This document shows positions 11,207-22,119 of a DNA stretch of 64,000 nucleotides, in pieces. This DNA comes from Bimastos eiseni (taxonomy: Eukaryota; Annelida; Clitellata; Crassiclitellata; Lumbricidae): contig OY365810.1 of NCBI GenBank assembly GCA_959347315.1, positions 5,537,857 to 5,601,856 of the forward strand, read 5' to 3'. Numbering within the stretch: position 1 is the stretch's first letter; each line of letters begins with the position of its first letter. The position numbers and the translations under genes are program-made. The notes beneath the pieces were generated by a model that was not told the DNA's origin, searched no databases, and was given only the letters and a program-made list of their open reading frames with translations.

Positions 11207-11612
11207 GTGATACCGCGAAACTCATTCTTTGCCCATCCTGAGAATTTATTACTCTCAATGATATGTAACGAACACAAACACATTCGTGAACTTGGATTGG
11301 GTCGAATCCTCAAAGCCATGATGACAAAGTGTGCATCTGTTCGTGAATTTGTTGTTCCACAACTCAACTTCAATGCTCATGTATACCATGACATGTTGGA
11401 TTGGACAAATGTTCGAGTCTGTGATCCACCACTGACAGTAGACATATCAGATGCTGACATACGACAATATGTAAATATCGGTGGAGAAACGTTGCTCGAA
11501 TTTTCAAGATTGCCATGTCATACTCAGGCAGTCGAGCGATGAAGGTTGTTACCGACGCAGCAATGTCAGGATGTGGACCTGAGTATCGTGATATGTTATT
11601 AGATAGCGCTTA
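11207..11612 (+). pseudogene. Conserved mobile-element-type ORF fragment, function unknown
   Basis: A 111-codon frame starting IPRNSFFAHPENLLLSMICN, with NEHKHIRELGLGRILKAM, VREFVVPQLNFNAHVYHDM, then CDPPLTVDISDADI and a final SRLPCHTQAVER. A frameshift follows, after which MKVVTDAAMSGCGPEYRDM continues to a stop at about 11612. The pattern looks like a protein I associate with repeated, uncharacterised open frames in invertebrate genomes, with CHTQAVER and a VTDA segment near the C-terminus, but I cannot name a domain. The frameshift and missing N-terminus suggest a decayed copy. Confidence 0.4.
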
Positions 11613-11639
11613 GAATCTCGTCGTGCAATGCTAGTGTTT

Positions 11640-12340
11640 GATACCAAACCACAATATCGAGCGGCATAAATTTAATGCGAAAGTAACATGATTTTAATCT
11701 GCTTGGTACTTTGCTTAAATATTTTAGTGTTCGTTTGTACCTATGACTGATTGATAGGCATGAGTGTATAAAATATTACCCTTTGGTAGAACAGTGAGAT
11801 ACATAGAAATGACTCTCAATTGATTATGGAATATGATTACTGTTTAATAGGCCTATTGTTGTAGTTGTATATCAACTAATGGAATTTGCAATGCTATAAT
11901 AACATCAAAATTTGACATTTTGGGAATTGTATCGATGTCGTTGCATTACAGAACGTTTTCAGACATAACATGTTTGAATCTACTAGTCACATGCTAACAT
12001 AATCTGAAAAGTTTATTTGCCTGGCACAAAGAGTTCGCTAGATATTTCACTCCAAACATGGCACATACCGCAAAATACGAATCTACATTTTGTCCCCTCT
12101 CAATTGAATCTTGTTGAGGACCCTCAAGCCTCAATTCAAATCTGGCTGAAAATGTACCTCACAACTTCTGATATGTAGTGACAACTTTCCCTCATTATTA
12201 AATGTTTAAATGAAAATAAGATAAAAATCACCATTACCATCACTACACCCTATTGAGGAAGTCCTTGGGGCACAATTGCGACATCGAGGCGTGTGTGTCC
12301 ACTTCTGAGTAAAAAATGTTGGAAGAAGGGCGTTATTAAA
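11640..12340. other. No recognisable feature
   Basis: AT-rich sequence between the 11.2-kb open frame and the ATT microsatellite. No coding or repeat structure stands out. Confidence 0.5.
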
Positions 12341-12344
12341 TTTC

Positions 12345-12347
12345 AAA

Positions 12348-12379
<32 letters not shown>

Positions 12380-12396
12380 TAATAATAATAATGATG

Positions 12397-12453
<57 letters not shown>

Positions 12454-12562
12454 GTAACGAGAACGAAAACGAAAACGGAAACAAAAACGGAAGACATAAC
12501 GAGAACGAAAACAAGAACGATAATAACGATAATAACGATAATAACGATATTAACGATAATTC
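12345..12562. repeat. (AAT)n microsatellite followed by AACGAGAACGA-type and GATAATAAC-type repeats
   Basis: Three adjoining simple repeats: (AAT)n with a few G interruptions (12345-12453), an A/G-rich hexamer-like run built on AACGAAAACG (12455-12520), and (GATAATAAC)n (12519-12560). Poly-Ile and poly-Leu frames over this span are artefacts. Confidence 0.95.
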
Positions 12563-12589
12563 AGCTTTTATTCATTAAACACGGGGCAA

Positions 12590-12890
12590 ATGGCCGTATT
12601 TGTGCAGACGATGTCCAGGCGTTTGTACATGGTCCAACATCTGATCAACTCTCGCTTGTCCGTTCTATCGATTGTCTGTAATGTTTCTGAACTCCATTAT
12701 TGGACGTCGACTAATAGACTCTGTCTAAATTGTGCAACGACTCAGCTGTGTGATTTGGAACCAGGTAACAGGTCGCTAAACTTGACCTACAACTACTGAC
12801 TGAGACATTTCTTGCTTACCTATACTCTTCTAACGTCCGTGATCTGGGCGTCACACTTGAATCCTACCTCACGATCGGTCTCTTCCTCTG
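12590..12890 (+). pseudogene. L2/CR1-type reverse transcriptase fragment
   Basis: The frame gives CADDVQAFVHGPTSDQLSLV, the YADD catalytic box region of L2-type elements, with the first residue changed from Tyr to Cys. WFGTR- and QVAKLDLQLL-like sequence and VRDLGVTLESYL follow in other frames. The equivalent C-terminal part resumes at about 13600. Broken by stops and by an intervening block. Confidence 0.75.
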
Positions 12891-12894
12891 TCTC

Positions 12895-13590
12895 TACCAC
12901 TGTCACGAATTGCCCTTATACCTTGTACATGTATTGTATAATGTATTTAGTTATTTAGACATCGTCTTGAGTGTACATGTACTATTTATATAAGCTGACT
13001 CGATTGGACTCTTATATTGTATATTTAGTGGACAAACACGGCATTGACACGTATGTGTATATAAACTTCTCAGTTAGTTAATGCATCGATGGCCGTGGGG
13101 TCCCAAGGGATGGTCGGGTCAGGGGTCAAAGTCGAAAGACGATAAAAGCGACACGAAGGACGAAGAGGGGGTTTTTCTGAATTTTCCGTCTGCGATTCGA
13201 GATCGATACGGGTGTCGCAAGTACGTCGCGTCTTCTACCGCCGAGGTCGAGACTGGTGAAGCAGGACGTCGCTTTCCCAACCGGGAAGATTGACACTGAG
13301 GGAGGGGAACGGCCATCAAGTAGAGCTAACTTTTCATTACATGTTGACAGCCATTTTCTGTTTAATTTCTGTTTTGACCTATATTAACTATCTTTCTATT
13401 ATAACAAGCACTAGTTTCTATCAACTGATGTGTTATGGTGTTTGATGCTGCTCTCTAACCTCCTTTGTTCATTTAACACGGGCATAACTTAACATTCAAA
13501 ATCGAAAACTTGACAACCACTAGAGTTGATGCGTAATTCTGTTCCCCCACAGATTACTGCAATCACTTCTAATGGGACTACCGTAACATC
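12895..13590. mobile_element. Unclassified insertion inside the L2 fragment, LTR-like start
   Basis: This block separates two parts of one L2-type reverse transcriptase. It begins near TGTCACGAATTGCCC and has a TATATAAACT box at about 13058. It then carries a GC-richer stretch with a 70-codon frame (13081-13293) of no recognised family. A TG start and TATA box suggest an LTR, but no matching end or target duplication was found. Confidence 0.3.
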
Positions 13591-13599
13591 GTCTTTCTT

Positions 13600-13990
13600 C
13601 CATTCAATCGGACTTAAATGCTTCAACTAGGCTCCCTCACTTTGCGCATATTTCTACATAATGCTTGAAGTCTTACAATGGCTTCCTCTCATTGGACGTA
13701 TCCACTACAAGATCCTCTACCTAGTTTCCAATGCTCAGCTAGGCTCTGACCCGAGATATCTCTCTGACTAGGCCTACTTGCGAAAGTCACTATCTACAAC
13801 TTCATCTCGTTCTATGCGCCGTGTGATCGTTTTGATCTTTTTATTCCTGTGATTAAGACTGCAATGGCTCAACATCGGGCGTTTGCTGTTGTGGGTCCAT
13901 CCACCTAGAATGACCTTCCTCGATCTTTAAGGACTAAACTAATGACTGGATTCTCTCCATCGGCTTCTCACTCTTTTAGGACGATTATTT
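13600..13990 (+). pseudogene. L2/CR1-type element, C-terminal domain fragment
   Basis: Reads WLPLIGRIHYKILYLVSNAQ, then SDPRYLSD and a region equivalent to the final segment of L2/CR1 ORF2 (FAVVGP-type box, here RLLLWVHPP in a shifted frame). It continues the reverse-transcriptase fragment at 12590-12890. Several stops are present. Confidence 0.65.
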
Positions 13991-15110
13991 TTCTCTGGGG
14001 TTCTGTGCTGAGAGCGCCTCTTACTAGTTATTCTGAGAGAGACGCTATATGAATCTAAAGATACGATATGATTTGGTGGACGAATAAGGTTCAATTCAGC
14101 GGGTCGTCCGGAAACTTGGTTCGCTCCATACGCATCCTTTGCCGGGGTGAGGTCGGTAGCTCTTAAAACACGCGGCGATACTAGTGATGGATCGCACAAC
14201 TAGTTCAGATCGTACCATAAGATGGAACTTTAAGGTGGTCATGTTAACAACGCAAAATGTTTTCCATGCAGCTGGAAACACTGTAATTCAGGAAAGTTGA
14301 CGACGAAACTGTGGAATCCGGTGAGACTGCGTAACAGGAGTCAAAGCGCACGCGTGTGGAGCGGACTTGGGTTATAGCAACGTCGAGCAAGGAAGCATCA
14401 CATTGGCATAACCAACCAGGGTCCATTTAAATACATGTAAGTTACCATTGCAAAATAGTTAGTTTTTCATTAAAATCCCTAAGGATGTGTCGTGCTCTCC
14501 AAACTTGAAAATCTACAGATTGCCTCCATATCCATCTGAGTACCGTCTTATCGTGTATCGAGTCATTTTACTTCCGTCTTAGACGGATTCAACTTATCCG
14601 AGCTGAGGACATTCATTCCATCGCTTGTGTCTCGATTCATTAAACTTATGACAACAATTATATCGCATGTGTTACGATTGACTGGACTGCTGATAAAATA
14701 GCCAGAGACGTCTGATGCAGCGAATCGAATTTACCTGTCACAGTATGAAGTGGCAGTTGCTTCAAACAAACTTCTTCAAAATAGGGCAATCAACCACAAG
14801 AAATGCGATCACCGCAGCCCTGGCTAAATTTTCTATAAAAAACACGCTATTCGTGAAGGTGCTATAGCAGTTCCTGATTGTGAATGTCTGCCTCTGCTTT
14901 GTAAGCTAAGATATTTATTCATATAGCCAAAGTGTTCGCTAACTATGCGTTAATAGTTGATGTATAGAATGTTATAAATTGGATAATCTAAAGCTCTACA
15001 AATTAAGTAGAACTGTAAGACAGTTTCTTAGTATGCCGATTGGCGACGTTAACGGATTGAACAATTTCATTATTAATTTGACCATTGTAATAGCAAAATA
15101 CAAAACTTAC
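13990..15110. other. No recognisable feature
   Basis: Open frames of 60-113 codons occur on both strands but show no recognised domain. None has a convincing start and splice context apart from the candidate exon just to the right. Confidence 0.45.
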
Positions 15111-15213
15111 CTCCTCCTCGCGGCAACACAGATTGAAACGAATTCAATGATAATAACAACTGCGATCACAAACACCAAGATTATTATCAAACGTGTCTTT
15201 GTCATAGCTTCAA
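15111..15213 (-). CDS. Candidate host exon encoding a transmembrane segment
   Basis: On the minus strand a 103-bp segment is bordered by a strong acceptor (TTTGCTCTTTTCCGCAG) and a consensus donor (GAGGAG followed by GTAAGT). Its open frame encodes MTKTRLIIILVFVIAVVIII then EFVSICVAARR: a hydrophobic span of about 20 residues, then an acidic residue and an Arg-rich end. A span ending in I-E-x-x-x-I-x-x-A is reminiscent of the third membrane segment of tetraspanins, but the identity is only a guess. No partner exon was recognised within the neighbouring few kb. The overlapping plus-strand frame (14979-15320) is a shadow. Confidence 0.35.
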
Positions 15214-15514
15214 CTGCGGAAAAGAGCAAACACACAACATCAAAAATACGAAAAATCGCATATGTTTCGACTATGCACATGACTACTCTTCGTTGTTTAA
15301 TACAAGCTATAATCTTGTAAGAGGCCAAATCATTCTTTCCAGTCCAGCACAACATTTCAACTATCCGAGCCAGCTCCAAGACGGGAATTCCCTATGGGAG
15401 AAGGGCGAGGGTCGAACAGATAGATACAGATACTATCTTTATAAAGAAATAACCGAACGAAATCCAATGCAAAGACAGAAACAGCGGTAATCTCTGGAAA
15501 CGGAGATCGGGGAT

Positions 15515-16815
15515 ATCGCGATACTTTTTTTTAGCCAGTAATCGATGCGCGATACCAATACTTTTTCACCGTAATAAAATATTATAATATTTCTCTTCCA
15601 CTTGAAATATTTGCCCAATGGACGGTTTTGGGTTCTGTGGAGAGAATTTCAGGGGGGCGTCTCCAACCTGCCAATCATAATGGACCTTTACCAAACAAGA
15701 GGTTTGGCAACTAGGTCATTGTCTGTAGAGTTTGGATCAGTGTCTCTCTTTCATCTGGCACACTGTCCGAGCAGAAGACGTTGGCTATTTGCATATCAAT
15801 AAATTATTATGGGTCGCAACGATAACATACACACGTACAGACACAAACACAGTAACACACTAATACACACACACGCATATTGTTATGCATATCACGTGGT
15901 AGCAGAGGAAAGGGTTATATATGTCAAGCATTTCGACCATGCAGAGCGTCTATCGCATACATACAGGCGAAACAAAGGTGCAATTGCAGATCTCCCATAT
16001 GTAAAAGCACTATCTCAGGTCCACCGGCACGGAATAATAGAGTTTGTAATTTCGAAACACAGGCAGGTGAATAGAGAGGCGTCGAAATATTTTAAATATA
16101 ATATATTCTCTATACCTGTATAGTATCTGAGATTTTAGACCACATAGCCTAGGCTGACCATTCGATGTAGTCCAGTATAAACAGCCACCCGACTGTTATC
16201 TCCGTGCTCTACCTTGGCTTGAATACCAAGACCCAATACACCAATCTGGCTCCTACAGAAAGGAGACGACATTATTCCACACAGGCAGGTAAATAGAGAG
16301 GCACCTGTATAGGCAGAAGTACTTCAGTGAATTTATAAATGACATGCATAGCAATATGCGTATGTGTGGGTGCGTGTGTTTGTGTCTCTACGCGTATGTA
16401 TATGTGATCGTTGCGACCCATATTATTATTGATATGCAAATAGCCAATGTCTTCTGCCTGGTGAAAGAGAAGCCATCGTGTAGCACACATTTTGAAAATA
16501 ATAATTTTCATAATAATTGTAGTTATTCTGATTTAAAAAAAATTATTATTGTAATTATACTGATCTTTAATATGTGAAAATAATAATTGTAATTATGCTG
16601 CTTTATTGTATGTAAAATTAACATTGCAGTTATATTCCTTTTTCTTTAGCACATGTTTTCTGTGAATAAACAGGAAATTTGCTCGTCGAAAAGTATTGGT
16701 GAAAGTATTGGCATTGGTATTGCAATACTTTTAAGATAAAGTATTGGTATTGCAATACTTTTTTTGATGAAGTATTGGTATTGGTATCGCAATACTTTTT
16801 TCAGTATTGTTGACC
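15515..16815. repeat. Facing AGTATTGGTATTGCAATACT word arrays
   Basis: The left side (15515-15575) carries GATATCGCGATACTTTTT and GCGATACCAATACTTTTT. The right side (16690-16815) carries four copies of AGTATTGGTATTGCAATAC facing the other way. The two arrays enclose the inverted repeat at 15735-16465, so this may be the outer layer of a nested foldback element. Exact ends and target duplications were not found. Confidence 0.5.
15735..16465. repeat. Inverted repeat with ~130-160-bp arms
   Basis: The left arm (15735-15900) has GGCTATTTGCATATCAATAA, GGGTCGCAACGATAACAT and a CA-rich run ending GCATATTGTTATGCAT. The right arm (16330-16465) is its inverse complement: ATGCATAGCAATATGCG, a GT-rich run, GATCGTTGCGACCCATA and TTGATATGCAAATAGCC. 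The loop carries a direct repeat (CACAGGCAGGTGAATAGAGAGGC near 16060 and CACAGGCAGGTAAATAGAGAGGC near 16280, differing by one base). A foldback element without coding capacity. Confidence 0.8.
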
Positions 16816-16827
16816 AGCTCTGGCAAG

Positions 16828-17042
16828 GATGAAGGGCTCATCCTTTGGTTTGTGTACTATAAAAGTGAGCTGGTTTAAGGTACACGAGCTCTCGTATGGA
16901 AAAGCTCTCGTCTGGTGAAGCTCTAGTTGTTGTATGAAGAGCTCTCGTTTGGCAAAGCGCTCGTCGTGTCGAACTCTTGTAGTCTTGTGGAGCTTGAATC
17001 TCGTTTAGAATCTAATAAAGTTATTAAATGTAAGAGCATTCG
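16828..17042 (+). repeat. LTR-like direct repeat, copy 1
   Basis: Starts GATGAAGGGCTCATCCTTT and ends with a 57-bp segment (16986-17042) containing an AATAAAG signal. That segment is repeated without a mismatch at 19111-19167. Copy 1 also contains a run of AGCTCTCGTxTGG words (16880-16985) that copy 2 lacks. Two direct copies about 2 kb apart suggest LTRs of a small or deleted element, but the sequence between (17043-19088) shows no gag or pol genes. Confidence 0.45.
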
Positions 17043-17870
17043 GCCGTCAAGCGGAACCCTGAGCCACATTGAACGTCCATTTGGTTATCGTTTAGCGTAC
17101 CGCTAGATATAGACCTGAACATCGTACTGCCAATACATGCGATGACGTGGAACAGTTGAGTAACCAACTGATCATCAGGATTGCAAGAAATTATCGCATT
17201 CTGTTGCCGTCGACACGAGAAGTGTGGCTTCCTTTGGCCCAGCTTAGGCCTACTCAGTAGAGCTTCTGCACACGAACTGGGTAATGTCATCAAAGAATAG
17301 CTTAAACCAACTGACAGCTGACATTCCTGTCCAAGAAACTTTGGCTTACTGACTGACCATTCAAGAAAATTTGATGATACTGGTAGAATACGCTTGTACC
17401 AACTTCGAGGCTGTTGCTGCTCCTGCTGTGTTTTGCATACGCTTGCTGGTTGCAGGAACTTCATCGTTGTCTGAATCGAAGTGTAGCTCACGTTCGACGT
17501 TGCCTATGTCTTGTCTCTCGGTTCCATCAAGTGTTGTGGCAACAGCTTCACCTAGCTGTGTTGGATGCCTGTGTGGATAATGCTCCTTTGACATGCTGTT
17601 CATTGTGTCCTTCCTCATCACCACTGTCGTCATCAGTTATGTCGCCAACATCCGTTGGAGCAATGAATACATTACTTATAGTGAAGTGATAGGATAATTA
17701 GAGTTCATGTAATAGCCTAATGCAACAACCTGATGTGTGCCTACATCAAAAACCAACACCTTTTCCAAGTATGTGATCATTCATTCACTTTTCAACCGTA
17801 TCACGAACATAAGATACATTTTAGAGCGCATAAATACCATGGTTTTGCAGACTAAGAAGTATGTGAGGGC
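17043..17870. other. No recognised gene; overlapping unassigned frames
   Basis: A 155-codon minus-strand frame (17024-17491) and an overlapping 90-codon one (17361-17633) are open, but I see no known domain. The segment lies between two LTR-like direct repeats, so if it codes for anything it may be element-derived. Confidence 0.4.
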
Positions 17871-17875
17871 TCTTG

Positions 17876-18262
17876 TGCCTACAATCTCATATATGGGATG
17901 GGGCTACTGACGCCCAGCTGTCACTAATGAAACCATTATCTGCAAAAATGATTTATACATAATTACTAAAATACATTTCTGCAACCAATAAATAAGTTAC
18001 TTTTCTTTTACAGGAAATGAGTTAATAATACTAAATTTTTCAAGCAGGCAGGTTGGCAGCAAATGAATTTGAAATATGCATCAAAATATGACGTCACTGG
18101 GCAGAAACATATAAAAACTCTGCTGGAAATAAATTTATTTTCTGAAAGAACAAATGTCAGTTAGTAAATCAGCATAAAAATTATTTGTTATTATGTGATA
18201 TTGCAATCTTTTATAGAAATTTTTAGTGCCATCCCATATATGGGATTTTAGGCATAAATGGG
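17876..18262. mobile_element. Small inverted-repeat element, possible piggyBac-type MITE
   Basis: The ends carry facing copies of CCTACAATCTCATATATGGGATGG (17880) and its inverse near 18230, with CCATATATGG palindromes. On the right the sequence runs into GGCATAAATGGGTTAA, which read inverted is TTAACCCATTTATGCC. That fits the TTAA target and CCC start of piggyBac-type ends. The left TTAA is not recognisable. Non-coding and about 390 bp. Confidence 0.4.
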
Positions 18263-18286
18263 TTAAGGAAAGTTTTTGTGGGTATG

Positions 18287-18464
18287 GTTGAGCAACAAGA
18301 TTGCAACATACCTTTCGTATATGGCAGCCTATTGGGTATAGCACTGGGTGCTTATGTGTTTTGTGTGTGTATATAGTTGAGCAACAAGATTGCAACAAAC
18401 CTTGTTTGCAAATGGCACCTTTTTTGTATGACGTACTGGGTGCGAAGGTGAGTCTTCGGTTGAG
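18287..18464. repeat. Tandem duplication, ~89-bp units
   Basis: GTTGAGCAACAAGATTGCAAC begins both units (18287 and 18376), followed by CCTT, ATGGCA and CTGGGTGC in each. Two copies only. Confidence 0.75.
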
Positions 18465-19088
18465 TACTTTATTAAGGGCTTATGGTCGCAGTTTGCTTCG
18501 TGATTGGATGGATATATCGACGGTTTTGCGATTCTCATTCATGCTTCTCGGTGTTATATTGGTGACGACGTTATGCGAGGTTATATGGCGTTAACTCAGG
18601 TTAGGGCTTTTAACAGTCGTGCTTTAGATGATAGAGAGTTGCAATGTGTGTAGAAACTGAAGGCGTTATTTTTCTGCACTTTGTGAGCATGTCGTGTTGA
18701 ACGTTAGAACTTTTTGGGCTACGATAGTAGGCCTACATGCATTCTTTTTGGTGATTGAGTTATGTCATGCATGCATGTTCTTTGAGTAGTTTAGTATGGT
18801 TAGATCACTGCTGATCTATGCACAGAAACGTCTATGGGTTTCTGCATTTTGTAGCGTGGGGGTATGTTGCTTGCTAGGCCTCAGTGTACGGAGGTTGGTA
18901 AGGAGCAGGAGACAGAGCAACACGAGGCCTGACATGCAACAGTGCGTTAATTGACCATCCTTAGCTTGACTGGCTGGGGTGTCATAAAAGATAATGCTTA
19001 GAAGGGCCCATGCACTGTCTAGGATCTAGGTGCTGTTGCTTGGGTCGATCATGCTGTATCGCTGCTATCGCATGATCGACACGTGCAA
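18465..19088. other. No recognisable feature
   Basis: GT-rich plus strand with scattered short frames. It includes a hairpin-like ATCGCATGATCGAC and GTCGATCATGC pair near 19045-19085, just before the second LTR-like repeat. Confidence 0.4.
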
Positions 19089-19167
19089 TGATGAAGGGCT
19101 CATCCTTTTTTGTGGAGCTTGAATCTCGTTTAGAATCTAATAAAGTTATTAAATGTAAGAGCATTCG
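19089..19167 (+). repeat. LTR-like direct repeat, copy 2 (internally deleted)
   Basis: Begins GATGAAGGGCTCATCCTTTT and then jumps directly into the 57-bp segment identical to 16986-17042. It lacks about 140 bp of the copy at 16828. Same orientation as copy 1. Confidence 0.5.
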
Positions 19168-19254
19168 TACTTGACAATACTCTGGACAATACGGGTCATC
19201 TTCTACCACGAACATCTTTTTTTTTGCATGGATATCAATCTTATAAATAAAGAG

Positions 19255-19500
19255 TAGATTATGCGTGTCCCTCTGTCCGCCGAAGCATTTTTACAGTTTA
19301 AGAGCCATTGACTCGAAACCTTCGCCGTTGGCTCGGAGAACACCCGGGACACAAAATCAAGAGGTTGGTGAAACACGCGGCCCGCCCTCTTCCTGGCCTC
19401 CAGGGCCAAAAACCTACGCCACACCTACACCCCATCCAAAAAACACCCCACCCAAAAAAGAAAAGCTTCTATTTCATTCGCCGGGAGCGTGTTGACGAAA
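19255..19500 (+). repeat. Dispersed repeat, related to 9255-9500
   Basis: Shares ordered blocks with the 9.26-kb copy (GTCCGCCGAAGCATTTTTAC, CAGTTTAAGAGCCATTGAC, GGAGAACACCCGGGACAC, AAAAACCTACGCCACACC). Possibly the 5-prime part of a Helitron. The C-rich stretch to about 19460 is low complexity. Confidence 0.5.
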
Positions 19501-20285
19501 CACCTGCGAGATACCTGCGAGAAACCACACGCAGTTGACGCAGCTGGTAGAAACAGCTACGGGACACGGCATTTACGTGCTTCGTGAAGGTGAACTCTGG
19601 GTGTGACGCGCGACACTCGGGACGATGGCGCTATATAAAAGTCATCGATCGACAGCAGAGGCGTAGGAGGACTACGGATGGAAGTGTCTACCTGAAACCC
19701 GACACCTCGAGGCAGACGCCTAACCCATCCATCTCTACGACCCACAGACCAGAAATTCATGAATCAGTTGGAGATTTGGTCTGGACCGGCTGGTTGACAC
19801 TAATCAAGAATAAGGGACAGCCCCGACACGAATGGCGCGACCTATTAGGCGGTGTAACTAAAACTGATGTAACGCAATCCCTAGAACCTAGTGCCTGTAT
19901 ATTTCACCCGACAAGGCCCAGCCATAACAGCCGCTAGTCAAACAGTAACTGGACGCCTTTAGAAATCTGACGTTACGCTAGTGCTAGAGACGCCAAAACC
20001 CGACCAACCAGGGTTTAGTAAGTTCTGCAGGTAACCTGTCGTCCAATCGAGGTACGAGTTTTGCGTTTGGGATGGTGAAGGAAATCGCCTCTAGAAGGAT
20101 TCATATAGCGTAGCAGGCAAGGGGACGGGGACTTGTTTCGGAACTGGGGGAGACGCTTGGTCGCTCTGACGATAAGGGTAATCAACGTAGTTGATAATGC
20201 CGTGTCCAACGTAAACCAGGGAAACATTTAAAAAACGACACTAATAACTCCAGTAAGTGCAGATAGGATGAGTGGTGTGTATATT
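19500..20285. other. No recognised gene
   Basis: A 117-codon plus-strand frame (19584-19937) and shorter minus-strand frames have no recognised domain. The frame follows the dispersed repeat, so it may be part of that element. Confidence 0.4.
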
Positions 20286-20288
20286 TAA

Positions 20289-20811
20289 TTAAATATACAT
20301 ATTATAACCATCAAGTATGTGGTGTTGCTGAGCTTGGTGATAGAGGAAAGAACCAGTGGAAACTCTCGTCATCAAGAAGAAGGAATGGCGAGAGTGAAAA
20401 ACGCGACACTGGGTCAAGAATGACCTCCATGTTCCGAACAGAGGAAGAAAAGGTGAAGAGAGAAAAGCGATTTGAGAGAGCAACCAGGTCTATTCTTATT
20501 GCTATTGCTGCCGAGTGCCAAGCCAAATAAATTCCGTTTTAGATGGATTAAGCCGGAGTCTATTTGTGGACATCCAAAATACGAAAGTCAATGGCTGCCT
20601 GCATGGATCGGACAGCAGCGGGTGCATCAGACGGCTGGTAATGAACATAGGCCTGAGTGTCATCTGCATAAATTGACTGTGTCATGGTTGTGCGAGTAGA
20701 AGGTATAAAGAGAGTATGTTGAGAGGCTGAACGTAAAGACATGCTGTGACAGGAACAATAAGGCATTTCAAGTAGACTGGAGCCCAACCCAATATAGACA
20801 GCTCCATACAA
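20289..20811 (-). pseudogene. L2/CR1-type reverse transcriptase fragment
   Basis: The minus-strand frame contains SIYADDTQAYVHYQPSDAPA, an intact YADD catalytic box of an L2-type element (about 20690-20640). Further frames carry IWLGTRQQ and the region after the palm. The part before YADD is poorly preserved. It stands next to, but separate from, the 20880-21780 fragment on the same strand, so these are two insertions or a tandem pair. Confidence 0.7.
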
Positions 20812-20879
20812 GTGAAATAGTTTGAAGTGAATGCGCTGACAGAAAGGGAGTCAATGTAACGTGTCTCGCATGCAATCAG

Positions 20880-21780
20880 AGATCTAGGCAAATTTAGGAC
20901 GGCGACCAATCAGTCGCGCCACCGCACGTGAGAAACGCTCAAGGCAGAGAACAACTGAGGAAGGCCAACAAGAATGACCGAGCAGCAGTCCAGACGGTAT
21001 TGGCTGAAAACATAAACAAGAGTGGAGGCAGCGGCAGTGGAAAGATAACGGGTGACAACACGCAGCTGGTGCAACTGGTAGTAGCATGCACAGGTTATCC
21101 CATTGATATGCTTAGTTAAAGAGAGTTCTTGATCCAGGACCACTCCCAAATCTCGAACAGAGGTGCTGAAAGTGAAAGAAGGACACCAAATTGAAAGTGC
21201 ATTTAGGTTAATTTTGGCCAACTGTTGACTGGTGCCGAACCAGATATAAGTGGTCTTGGTAGCGTTAAGACGGAGCGGATTGGAGGATATCCAGGAAGTG
21301 AGAGTAGTCAGAGCATTCAGTTGGACTGCGTCTATTACCTCCTTAGCAAGACGATGCACGCAGGATTGAATATCATCAGCGTGTGAATGACTGCGGAGTG
21401 AGCATAAGGAAAGAAGAGATCCCATATCAGGTGTGAAAAGGAGACAGAGTAAGGGGCACAAGACTGAACCCTGTATGAGACCAATAGGAACAGGAGCCCA
21501 AGGAGAGCGGGAAGAGAGGAAGGACATTTATTTGGAGCGACCCTAAAGGTAAGAAGTAAGCCAGTCAAGGGGAGCAGCAGAGATGCCAAAAGAAAGACGT
21601 AGACGCCGCAGTAGAACCTGGCGATCAATAGAATCGAAGGCATCACTGACGTGATAAAGAGTCCGAAGTGCTACCTCTGATCTGTCGATTGCGCAATAGA
21701 TTTCAGATAAAAGATGAAGAAGCAGGGTGGGTGGGCCTACAGAGAAACTCTGATCAGGGCGTTTCGGCTAAGCCTTTTTG
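20880..21780 (-). pseudogene. L2/CR1-type reverse transcriptase
   Basis: A 205-codon open frame (20910-21527), plus a shifted one upstream (21335-21646 and beyond), covers most of the palm and thumb of an L2-type reverse transcriptase. Visible are QGSVLCPLLCLLFTPDM, HADDIQSCVH (the YADD box with Tyr changed to His), WISSNPLRLNATKTTYIWFG, SVRDLGVVLDQELSLTKHI, and LVYVFSQYRLDCCSVILVGL. The first palm motif lies in another frame near 21640-21600 (IDRQVLLRRLRL). Not functional. Confidence 0.8.
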
Positions 21781-22119
21781 TCACAGAACGTTTTTCCGCA
21801 AATACCTCATACGATATAAATTGCAATATGAAGCATGATCGATTAAAATTATTTTGCTAAACTGGGAACTGGAATGATGAACAGAAACATGCTTAAGTGG
21901 AAGAGGAATGGATTTGAAAATTCTACTCGTCATGGAACCCTTCTTGTCACAATCATTTTATCAACCCCGCTTGAAATTAAACGGCATTATTTTTCATCAA
22001 TCCAGCTTCCATTTAAGCATGATCAATTGGGGAATTCTTCTTCCGCTATGAACATGGCGTGCTTCCAAAAGATTATCGGAATTTCTTTCAAATTAGTATG
22101 AACACACACCCACTACCCC

